NCBI GenBank assembly: GCA_947652925.1
Contig: CANTEW010000027.1
Coordinates: 1 to 36,040, forward strand
From: an uncultured Lachnospiraceae bacterium
GTDB taxonomy: Bacteria; Bacillota; Clostridia; Lachnospirales; Lachnospiraceae
DNA: 36,040 nucleotides
Direction of reading: 5' to 3'
Position 1 is the first letter of the stretch. Every line of letters starts with the position of its first letter. The translations under genes were made by a program, and so were the position numbers. The notes beneath the pieces were generated by a model. It saw only the letters and a program-made list of their open reading frames with translations, was not told the DNA's origin and made no database searches. Below are positions 1 through 6,824 of this stretch, piece after piece.

Positions 1-2
1 CT

Positions 3-1061
3 GTAAAAATTGCCAAAATGTTAAATGAGAATGAAGAATACCGGCAGCTTGCTCCTGATAAAAAGAACTGGAAAGGGGAAACCATTACAAGTATTTTGAC
101 AAATCCGATTTATTCTGGACGTACTGCATACAAACGCAGAGAAAAAATCAATGGAAAATACCGGACTCTGGACAGCAAAGACTGGATTATAGCGAATGAA
201 CCGAATGAAGAAATCAGGATTATTGATGATGATACATGGAACCGGGTACAGGATAAACGGGCATTGCGTGCCAGCAAGTATACAAAGAAACTCGAAAATC
301 AGAATGTAACCGTAATCAGCAGAAATGATGGTATGCTTCCTTTGATTGATATCTTGCATTGCGGCTATTGCGGTGGTAAAATGGTAAATGGAAGTAAGTA
401 CAATTACTGGACAATTAAAAGTACAGGCGAAAGACGCACAAGCAAAATTCCTATCTATAAGTGCAATCAGGCATGGCAGGGTGTTCCTCATGATAAGACA
501 AAACAATTCAGAGCTGATGAGGTTGACGGGATTGTGTTTGAAGTTTTATCTGACTATATCGAAAAGCTACAGGAAAAAGAGGATATTTTTCAGTTAATCA
601 ATCAAAAGCAAAGTGAAGAAAAAAGGAAAAAAGAATCGGAATTAGCAAAAGAGAAAAAGGAACTTGAAAAAATCAGGAATGAACTTGATTTCATGAACTG
701 TAAAATACCAGAAGCTATGACTGGCAGCTATGCTATGAGCCTGGAAAAATTGATGTCAGTAATCGAAGAACATGAAATGCGGGAACAGGCACAAAACGAT
801 AAAGTAAACCAGATAAAGGCAGAAATAGAACAATCCTCTGTATCTGCAAAGGAATGGGAGGAAATCCATAGGAAACTTCCCACATGGAAAGAAATCTTCC
901 AAAACGCTGATGTTTCCAGGAAGAGGGTTCTGGTAAACAAGCTGATTGAACGCATTGATATTAGAAAAGACAATATAAACATCCGTTTCAAAATTAATCT
1001 GGATGAATTTCTTCAATCCCGAATGAGTATGGATTATGGGGTACCGGAACAAAGGCTATGA
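3..1061 (+). CDS. Large serine recombinase, C-terminal part (5' end outside window)
   Basis: The frame is open from the first bases, so the gene starts upstream. About 352 residues are visible; large serine recombinases are usually 500-560, so the catalytic resolvase domain with its serine is probably off the edge. The visible part opens with the recombinase DNA-binding domain (KNWKGETITSILTNPIYSGR). A zinc-ribbon region follows, with CGYC near residue 120 and a further Cys in YKCNQAW; the fourth ligand is not an obvious Cys. Next comes a long charged coiled coil (about residues 195-285) and the usual hydrophobic C-terminal end INIRFKINLDEFL. These enzymes integrate and excise phages, ICEs and transposons. 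The coding sequence is AT-rich and lacks GATC sites, unlike the DNA after ~1.1 kb. The stop lies inside the neighbouring host fragment, so the gene is at the very end of the element. Confidence 0.93.
   Translation, partial: VKIAKMLNENEEYRQLAPDKKNWKGETITSILTNPIYSGRTAYKRREKINGKYRTLDSKDWIIANEPNEEIRIIDDDTWNRVQDKRALRASKYTKKLENQNVTVISRNDGMLPLIDILHCGYCGGKMVNGSKYNYWTIKSTGERRTSKIPIYKCNQAWQGVPHDKTKQFRADEVDGIVFEVLSDYIEKLQEKEDIFQLINQKQSEEKRKKESELAKEKKELEKIRNELDFMNCKIPEAMTGSYAMSLEKLMSVIEEHEMREQAQNDKVNQIKAEIEQSSVSAKEWEEIHRKLPTWKEIFQNADVSRKRVLVNKLIERIDIRKDNINIRFKINLDEFLQSRMSMDYGVPEQRL
1015..1045. other. Candidate right attachment junction (attR-like) of the integrated element
   Basis: Here the recombinase reading frame runs off its conserved end and into a different-frame host fragment starting GYRNKGYDF. 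Base composition changes within a few tens of bases, and the first GATC of the window appears at 1101. The crossover is inferred to lie between the end of the conserved recombinase domain (~1017) and the first conserved host codon (~1039). The core dinucleotide cannot be fixed without the other end of the element. Confidence 0.55.
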
Positions 1062-1626
1062 TTTCACCATCACATCTTCTACGGCATTCGACCACAAATG
1101 GATCCCGGACAGGAATATCTTTGCCAGCATCTCACAGATCGTGGATGAATTATTTTCAGATTACTTATCCCGCCCCAATGTCCGTCAGCCGATCCTGACC
1201 CAGTATTGCGACGGTGAACGGGTGACCTGCCCAAACTGGATGAGCCAGTGGGGGTCCAAATATCTGGGTGACCAGAACTATTCGGCCATCGAGATCTTAC
1301 GCTATTATTATGGGGATTCCATGTACATCAACACAGCGGAGGAGATCTCAGGGATCCCGGCTTCCTGGCCTAGGTACGATCTGGATATCGGCGCTTCCGG
1401 GCAGAAAGTGACCCAGATGCAGGAGCAGCTGAACACCATCGCGCAGGTATACTCGGCGATCCCAAAAGAACCGGTGACCGGATATTACGATGAGGCGACC
1501 AAAGAGGCAGTCCGGGCTTTTCAGCGTGTATTCAAACTTCCCCAGACTGGGATCGTGGATTACAGTACTTGGTATAAGATCCAGGAGATCTATGTGGGTG
1601 TCACGAGGATCGCAGAATTGACTTGA
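1036..1626 (+). pseudogene. 3' fragment of SleC/SpoIID-like cortex-lytic protein with peptidoglycan-binding domain
   Basis: The 196 codons encode the end of a SpoIID-like hydrolase domain (roughly residues 1-105; motifs GYDFTITSSTAFD, ISQIVDELF, YCDGERVTCPNWMSQWGS, ILRYYYG). A PG_binding_1 domain follows (roughly 112-190; LDIGASGQKVTQMQEQLN, GYYDEATKEAVRAFQ, TGIVDYSTWYKIQ). This is the architecture of clostridial SleC-type spore cortex-lytic proteins. The first half of the lytic domain is missing and replaced by the recombinase gene. The ATG at 1036 has no ribosome site and is probably an internal codon of the original gene. The N-terminal half is expected at the far end of the element, so this is either a disrupted gene or one rebuilt on excision. 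The family call is from motifs; the exact subfamily is uncertain. Confidence 0.8.
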
Positions 1627-1652
1627 TCAAAGTAGAAAGGTTGTAAAAAAGA

Positions 1653-3056
1653 GTGTTTTTTCAAAAGAAAAGAGCGGCTGTCGTGCTTGTATCTTTTCTG
1701 GCGCTGGCATTCTGTATACTTGGCCACAGACAGTATACAGAAGAGCGGAAGATCCGGCAGGAGCGGATATCGGCGGCGGAGAAAGAGGCGGATGACAGGC
1801 GCAGCGAAGAAAGAGAACAGGAATTGCGCATGCAGAGACAGGAAGAGATGACTGTCCGGGCACAGCAGATCGCTCAGACGCTTGAAGAGGCAGGTTCGGA
1901 AGAGGCGGTCATGTCAGGCTTGAGCTTTGCGGGAGAGGCGGCCCGGCAGGCGCAGACAGATATAGAAGATCTGAAAGAAATCTATGAGGGGGAAGAGGAG
2001 GACGTTGTCGGAGAGGCATCGCACATTTTGGAAGAGACTCTGGAAATAGCAGAAGCTATCTTACAAATGGAAAAAGTGGAGGATATGCTCGCACAGCTCT
2101 ATCTGGAGGACGGCGGGGTCGTTATGGATACACCCAAAAATAATAGGATATTCCGGGATGTGCAGGGGCTGATCTGGCAGATCCCGGAAAAGTATGCCAA
2201 GAAACTGGAGGAGTATCAGGCAGTGATCAGTCAGGTCTCTGAAGCATGGGACTATGCGAATGATCAGTGGCATTATGAGACGGGTACTCTGAAGGTGAGT
2301 GTGGAGGAGAAGGAGACATCCTACACCCGCTACTGGGTCTGTCATGTACAGACGTTCAGCCCCGCACAGCTCTGCTCAGCCCTGTGCGGCGGCACATATG
2401 GGGAGCCCCGCGCCACTGTCTCAGAGGAATTGGCTGTGCATAATGGTGTGATCGGGATCAATGGCAGCGGGTTTTCTTATAGCTCAGGGAAGCCTGCTCC
2501 AGGTAAGACCATGATCAAAGATGGAGAGATCTATGAGGATGTGTATTCTAACGGCAATATCATGTGCGTCACCGGGGACGGCGGCATGTTCACAGCGGCT
2601 GCCGGGCTGACGGCAGAGAGATTGTTAAAGAGGAATGTGAAGGATACATATTGTTTTGGCCCTACATTGATAGAAAACGGACAGAAATACCCTATAGCCA
2701 GATCCGGAGATTTCCGGCAGACATACAGGTATCAGCGGACCGCTGTGGGGATGGTCAGCCCCGGGGAATATTATCTGGTCGTAGTCCAGGGAGACGGCGC
2801 CGGAGGTTCCCAGGGCATGACCTATGGAGAACTCCAGCGGGTATTCCTGGATCTGGGGTGCAGTTATGCATATAATCTGGACGGAGGAGGTTCGACCACA
2901 CTGGTGTTCAAAGGCCGTGTGGTGAATGTCCTGACGGATGCGTCGGGAGAGAGGCCCTGCGGGGATATCCTGTATTTTATCGATGCGGGGGATGGGGGAG
3001 AAGGGGAGGATATCATCATCTATGAGGAGGAGGCGATGCTGCTGCCGCCTTCGTGA
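1653..3056 (+). CDS. Phosphodiester glycosidase (NAGPA) domain protein, membrane-anchored
   Basis: The 467-aa protein has a short basic N-terminus and one hydrophobic segment (about residues 7-24), then a long Glu/Arg/Gln-rich coiled coil (about 26-155). The C-terminal half matches the phosphodiester glycosidase/NAGPA fold: GVIGINGSGF, a central VGMVSPGEYYLVVVQG, and the characteristic YNLDGGGSTTLVFKG near residue 407. Family members cleave or bind GlcNAc phosphodiesters of the cell envelope and act outside the membrane. The start is GTG at 1653, with AGAAAGG about 12 bases upstream; no better ATG gives the signal anchor. It lies 26 bp after the SleC-like fragment, which suggests an ancestral wall- or spore-related transcription unit. 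The substrate is unknown. Confidence 0.82.
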   Translation: MFFQKKRAAVVLVSFLALAFCILGHRQYTEERKIRQERISAAEKEADDRRSEEREQELRMQRQEEMTVRAQQIAQTLEEAGSEEAVMSGLSFAGEAARQAQTDIEDLKEIYEGEEEDVVGEASHILEETLEIAEAILQMEKVEDMLAQLYLEDGGVVMDTPKNNRIFRDVQGLIWQIPEKYAKKLEEYQAVISQVSEAWDYANDQWHYETGTLKVSVEEKETSYTRYWVCHVQTFSPAQLCSALCGGTYGEPRATVSEELAVHNGVIGINGSGFSYSSGKPAPGKTMIKDGEIYEDVYSNGNIMCVTGDGGMFTAAAGLTAERLLKRNVKDTYCFGPTLIENGQKYPIARSGDFRQTYRYQRTAVGMVSPGEYYLVVVQGDGAGGSQGMTYGELQRVFLDLGCSYAYNLDGGGSTTLVFKGRVVNVLTDASGERPCGDILYFIDAGDGGEGEDIIIYEEEAMLLPPS

Positions 3057-3097
3057 TGAGATATGGAAAGAGCGATGAGATATAATGGGAGGATCCA

Positions 3098-3126
3098 TTG
3101 CTTTTTCTGTTTCTTTCTATTATAAT
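3098..3126 (+). promoter_or_regulatory. Sigma-A promoter for the xpaC-telA unit
   Basis: TTGCTT at 3098-3103 and TATAAT at 3121-3126 are separated by 17 bp, about 60 bp before the xpaC start. An AGGAGG ribosome site lies just before the ATG at 3187. A second TATAAT at 3081-3086 lacks a convincing -35. Confidence 0.7.
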
Positions 3127-3186
3127 GTCTATTAAAGAGATAGATGAGATCGGTTTTGGATCAATACAGGACTTCAGGAGGATAGC

Positions 3187-4515
3187 ATGGGGAATCAGGA
3201 TTGGAACCAATTAGGCAATGACATTAAGGATATGGTGCAGGATGCCATCAATTCCCAGGATTTCAGCAAGCTGAACCAGGGCATCAACCATGCCATAAAT
3301 GGGGCGGTGGACGGGCTGGGCAGCCTTTTGGGGAGCAAGCCGCAGGGAGGATATTGGGAGATCCGCGATGATGGACAGCCCCGGCAGGAGCAGCAGCCCT
3401 CCCAAAGATGGCAGCCGGGAGACAACAGAAGGAAAAGAGGATATGATCTGAGGAAAGAACAGAGCTGGGCACAGCAGGGTGCCCGGTTCAATGACCAGAG
3501 GGTGAACCAGGCGGCAGACCGGGGTAAGAAGCTCCCTCCGGGACCGTACAGGAACCCTTCCGGCATGTCGGCGGCAGGATATGCCATGGCGATCATAGGG
3601 GGGATCATAGCATCCGGGACAGGTGTGGCGCTGGTCATCTGCCTGATCGTGGCATTGATGAGCACTTCTCTCACGAGTGGTGCGGAGATGGGATTGACCA
3701 TCGCCAACAGCATTTTATTTTTCATAACGATCTTATTCGGGGCTGTCTGCTGGGGCGGGGCTAAGAAGGTCGGGCTTGCAAAACGGTTCCGGCGTTACGT
3801 CAGCTGTATCTGTGGGAGAGGGTACTGCCAGTTGGAGGAACTGTCCAGGAGTACCGGCAGACCGGAAACTTTTATCAGAAAAGACGTGAAGAAGATGCTG
3901 AACAAAGGGATGTTCCTGGAAGGGCATCTGGACAAGCAGGAGACCTGCCTGATCACCACAGACCAGGCGTTCGCCCAGTATAAGACCGCCCAGAAACAAT
4001 TGGAAGAGCAGCAGATGCAGGAAAGGGCGGCCAGACAGACAGCAAAAGAAGAACCCAGGAAAGAGCCGGAAGCCCCTTCGGAGGTGCAGAGCGTACTGGA
4101 TGAAGGGAATGCCTATCTGGAGCGCATCCGAAAATGCAACGATCTGATCGCCGGGCGGGAGATCTCAGATAAGATCTCCAAGATGGAGCTGATCGTACAG
4201 AATATCTTCAAGCGTGTACAGACCCATCCGGAGGTGGTGCCAGATCTGAAGAAGATGATGGATTATTATCTGCCCACCACTGTGAAATTATTAGATGCCT
4301 ATGCAGAGCTGGACGCCCAGTCTGTACAGGGCGAGAATATCACCAATTCCAAGCGGGAGATCGAACAGACGCTGGATACATTGAACCAGGCATTTGAGAA
4401 ACTGCTGGATTCGATCTTCAAGGATACGGCGTGGGATGTGTCCACAGATATCTCTGTACTGCAGACTCTGCTGGCACAGGAAGGGCTCATCGGGGATGGA
4501 TTACAGATAAAGTAA
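3187..4515 (+). CDS. xpaC: XpaC-like membrane protein (5-bromo-4-chloroindolyl phosphate hydrolysis family)
   Basis: The 442-aa protein has a Gly/Gln/Arg-rich N-terminal segment (1-125), then two predicted transmembrane helices at about 128-152 (MAIIGGIIASGTGVALVICL) and 160-182. A compact region at about 195-255 resembles a winged helix (CQLEELSRSTGRPETFIRKD). The C-terminal half is a long helical domain typical of the XpaC family (VLDEGNAYLERIRKCNDLI, YYLPTTVKLLDAYAELD). XpaC proteins are paired with TelA in many Firmicutes, as here, 16 bp upstream of telA. Their biochemical role is not established; a link to membrane or envelope stress has been suggested. The start has a strong AGGAGG site seven bases upstream. 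The family assignment rests on the C-terminal motifs plus the telA neighbour. Confidence 0.82.
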   Translation: MGNQDWNQLGNDIKDMVQDAINSQDFSKLNQGINHAINGAVDGLGSLLGSKPQGGYWEIRDDGQPRQEQQPSQRWQPGDNRRKRGYDLRKEQSWAQQGARFNDQRVNQAADRGKKLPPGPYRNPSGMSAAGYAMAIIGGIIASGTGVALVICLIVALMSTSLTSGAEMGLTIANSILFFITILFGAVCWGGAKKVGLAKRFRRYVSCICGRGYCQLEELSRSTGRPETFIRKDVKKMLNKGMFLEGHLDKQETCLITTDQAFAQYKTAQKQLEEQQMQERAARQTAKEEPRKEPEAPSEVQSVLDEGNAYLERIRKCNDLIAGREISDKISKMELIVQNIFKRVQTHPEVVPDLKKMMDYYLPTTVKLLDAYAELDAQSVQGENITNSKREIEQTLDTLNQAFEKLLDSIFKDTAWDVSTDISVLQTLLAQEGLIGDGLQIK

Positions 4516-4518
4516 AAT

Positions 4519-4525
4519 GGAGGAG
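4519..4525 (+). promoter_or_regulatory. Ribosome binding site fixing the telA start
   Basis: GGAGGAG lies six bases before the ATG at 4532. It overlaps the alternative in-frame ATG at 4517, which has no upstream Shine-Dalgarno. This favours 4532 as the start. Confidence 0.75.
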
Positions 4526-4531
4526 AGATCA

Positions 4532-5692
4532 ATGAGTGGAGAGATGAACGGGCTGGAGGCATTTGCAGATGAGATGCCGACGCCGACTTTGACGTTGGAG
4601 CCGATGATACAGGAAGAAAGACCAGTGGTGGAGGCTGTGCAGGAGAGACCGGAGCCGAAAGTGGAAGAGCCGAAGCTGACGCCCCAGGAACAGAAGATGG
4701 TGGACGATCTTGCCCAGCAGATCGATCTGACGAACAGCAATCTGATCTTGCAGTATGGGGCGGGTACGCAGAAAAAGATGGCAGATTTCTCCGAGGCAGC
4801 GCTGGCAAATGTGCAGACCCAGGATCTGGGAGAGGCTGGAGAGCTGATCACTGAACTGGTCAAAGAGTTAAAAGGCTTTGACGAGCAGGAAGAGGAGAAG
4901 GGTCTGTTTGGTTTCTTTAAGAAAAACGCCAATAAGATCAGCGCTATGAAGGCAAAGTATGATAAGGCGGAGGTCAATGTCAATAAGATCATGGATTCCC
5001 TCCAGCAGCATCAGGTACGGCTGATGAAAGATACAGCTACACTTGATAAGATGTATGCCTTGAACCTGAATTATTTCAAAGAACTTTCCATGTATATCCT
5101 GGCTGGTAAGAAGAAACTGGAGGTAGTCCGCGATACCCAGCTCAAAGAGCTGATGGACAAGGCCCAGGCCAGCGGGCTTCCGGAAGACGCCCAGGCGGCT
5201 AAGGACCTGGACAGTATGTGTAACCGGTTTGAGAAGAAACTCCACGATCTGGATCTGACCCGTATGATATCCATCCAGACGGCGCCCCAGATCCGTCTGG
5301 TCCAGAACAACGATACCACCATGGTGGAGAAGATACAGTCTACACTGGTCAACACGATCCCTCTGTGGAAGAGCCAGATGGTACTCGCCCTTGGTATCGC
5401 CCACTCCACGGAAGCGGCCAGAGCGCAGCGGGCGGTAACAGATATGACCAACGAACTGCTGAGGAAGAACGCGGATACTCTGAAGATGGCCACAGTGGAG
5501 ACTGCCAAGGAAGCGGAGCGGGGCATTGTGGATATGGAGACACTGAAACATACCAACGAATCCCTGATCCAGACTCTGGATGAAGTGCTGAAGATCCAGA
5601 AAGAGGGGCATCTGAAACGCGTGGAAGCAGAGACACAGATCCAGAAGATGGAAGCAGAGCTGAAAAACAAACTCCTGGAGATCCAAAAATAG
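4532..5692 (+). CDS. telA: TelA-family toxic anion resistance protein
   Basis: The 386-aa protein is soluble, acidic at the N-terminus and almost entirely helical after residue 45. Family-typical segments include LTPQEQKMVDDLAQQIDL, GLFGFFKKNANKISAMKAKY, VNVNKIMDSLQQHQ, LDKMYALNLNYFKELSMYIL and IPLWKSQMVLALGIAHSTEA. TelA (KlaB/YaaN relatives) is associated with tellurite and other toxic-anion or antimicrobial tolerance, but the mechanism is unknown. It is encoded directly behind xpaC, a recurrent pairing, and 39 bp before ispG, so all could share the promoter near 3100. The stop codon overlaps a perfect 16-bp palindrome. Confidence 0.9.
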   Translation: MSGEMNGLEAFADEMPTPTLTLEPMIQEERPVVEAVQERPEPKVEEPKLTPQEQKMVDDLAQQIDLTNSNLILQYGAGTQKKMADFSEAALANVQTQDLGEAGELITELVKELKGFDEQEEEKGLFGFFKKNANKISAMKAKYDKAEVNVNKIMDSLQQHQVRLMKDTATLDKMYALNLNYFKELSMYILAGKKKLEVVRDTQLKELMDKAQASGLPEDAQAAKDLDSMCNRFEKKLHDLDLTRMISIQTAPQIRLVQNNDTTMVEKIQSTLVNTIPLWKSQMVLALGIAHSTEAARAQRAVTDMTNELLRKNADTLKMATVETAKEAERGIVDMETLKHTNESLIQTLDEVLKIQKEGHLKRVEAETQIQKMEAELKNKLLEIQK

Positions 5693-5706
5693 ATCATATA
5701 TGATCT
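5691..5706. repeat. Perfect 16-bp palindrome between telA and ispG
   Basis: AGATCATATATGATCT is exactly self-complementary and starts inside the telA stop codon. It lies 25 bp before the ispG start. It could be an operator or a small RNA hairpin; there is no T-run to make it a terminator. Confidence 0.6.
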
Positions 5707-5731
5707 TCTGATGGAAAGGGGGCAGACTATC

Positions 5732-6802
5732 ATGCACCGGGAGCATACGAAAGTGGTGCGGATCGGGGATCGTAAGATCGGAGGCGGGAATCCAATCCTG
5801 ATCCAGTCCATGACAAATACAAAGACAGAGGATGTGCAGGCCACGGTCAGACAGATCCTGGAGTTGGAGGAGGCAGGCTGTGAGATCATCCGCTGCACAG
5901 TCCCCACCCAGGAAGCGGCTCTTGCATTGAGAAAGATCAGGGAGCAGATACACATCCCGCTGGTGGCTGACATCCATTTTGACTACCGTATGGCCATCGC
6001 CGCCATGGAGAACGGGGCGGATAAGATCCGGATCAATCCTGGCAATATCGGAGGGGCTGAGCGGATCAGAGCGGTGGTAGAGACTGCCAGGGAGCGCTCC
6101 ATCCCCATAAGGGTGGGGGTGAACAGCGGATCTTTGGAAAAAGAGCTGATCCAGAAGTACCAGGGTGTGACGGCCGAAGGGCTGGTGGAGAGCGCCCTGG
6201 ATAAAGTGCGCATGATCGAGGCGTTTGACTATCCCCAGCTGGTGATCAGCATCAAATCCTCTGATGTGATGATGTGCGCAAAAGCCCATGAGCTTCTGGC
6301 AGAGCGGACGGACTATCCCATCCATGTGGGGATCACGGAGGCGGGGACGCTCTATGCGGGCAATATCAAGTCCGCCGTGGGCCTGGGCATCATCTTATAT
6401 CAGGGTATCGGGGATACCATCCGGGTGTCGCTGACCGGCCCGCCGCTGGAGGAGATCCGGTCTGCGAAAACGATCCTGAGGAGCCTCGGTCTGCGAAAAA
6501 AGGGTGTGGAGGTGGTCTCCTGTCCCACTTGCGGGCGCACCGAGATCGATCTGATCGGACTGGCGGGCCAGGTGGAACAGATGACGGAGAGATTTGCGGC
6601 AAAAAACCCGTCTGTCCATCTGAAAGTAGCCGTCATGGGCTGTCCGGTGAACGGGCCTGGAGAGGCGCGGGAAGCGGATCTGGGGATCGCCGGGGGAAAA
6701 GGCGTGGGGATCTTATTCCGGCAGGGAGAGATCATAAAGAAAGTGCCGGAGGCGGAACTGCTGCATTGTCTCTGGGAAGAATTGCAGCGCTGGGAGCAGT
6801 AG
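5732..6802 (+). CDS. ispG: 4-hydroxy-3-methylbut-2-enyl diphosphate synthase (flavodoxin)
   Basis: IspG (GcpE) converts methylerythritol cyclodiphosphate to HMBPP, the penultimate step of the MEP isoprenoid pathway, in the cytoplasm. The 356-aa protein opens with REHTKVVRIGDRKIGGGNPI and carries IQSMTNTKTEDV. The TIM-barrel motifs PLVADIHFDYRMA, KIRINPGNIG and VGVNSGSLEK follow. The 4Fe-4S ligands are visible as Cys264 and Cys267 (CPTCGR), Cys304 and Glu311 (GCPVNGPGEA). The length matches the short bacterial form. The start at 5732 follows GAAAGGGGG; the in-frame ATG at 5711 lies upstream of that site. It sits 22 bp before polC, a conserved clostridial order in which dxr and rseP usually come first; here xpaC-telA come first. 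Confidence 0.97.
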   Translation: MHREHTKVVRIGDRKIGGGNPILIQSMTNTKTEDVQATVRQILELEEAGCEIIRCTVPTQEAALALRKIREQIHIPLVADIHFDYRMAIAAMENGADKIRINPGNIGGAERIRAVVETARERSIPIRVGVNSGSLEKELIQKYQGVTAEGLVESALDKVRMIEAFDYPQLVISIKSSDVMMCAKAHELLAERTDYPIHVGITEAGTLYAGNIKSAVGLGIILYQGIGDTIRVSLTGPPLEEIRSAKTILRSLGLRKKGVEVVSCPTCGRTEIDLIGLAGQVEQMTERFAAKNPSVHLKVAVMGCPVNGPGEAREADLGIAGGKGVGILFRQGEIIKKVPEAELLHCLWEELQRWEQ

Positions 6803-6824
6803 AGTATAGAGGGTCAGGGTAAAT

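Noticed and set aside
1036-1038. ATG at 1036 as the true start of an independent small protein
   Set aside because: No Shine-Dalgarno is present. The protein would begin in the middle of a conserved SpoIID-like domain, and the codon lies at the composition break.
4868-6325. 485-codon minus-strand open frame over telA/ispG
   Set aside because: It is antisense to two clear genes, has no domain or ribosome site, and arises from codon bias (few stops in this frame).
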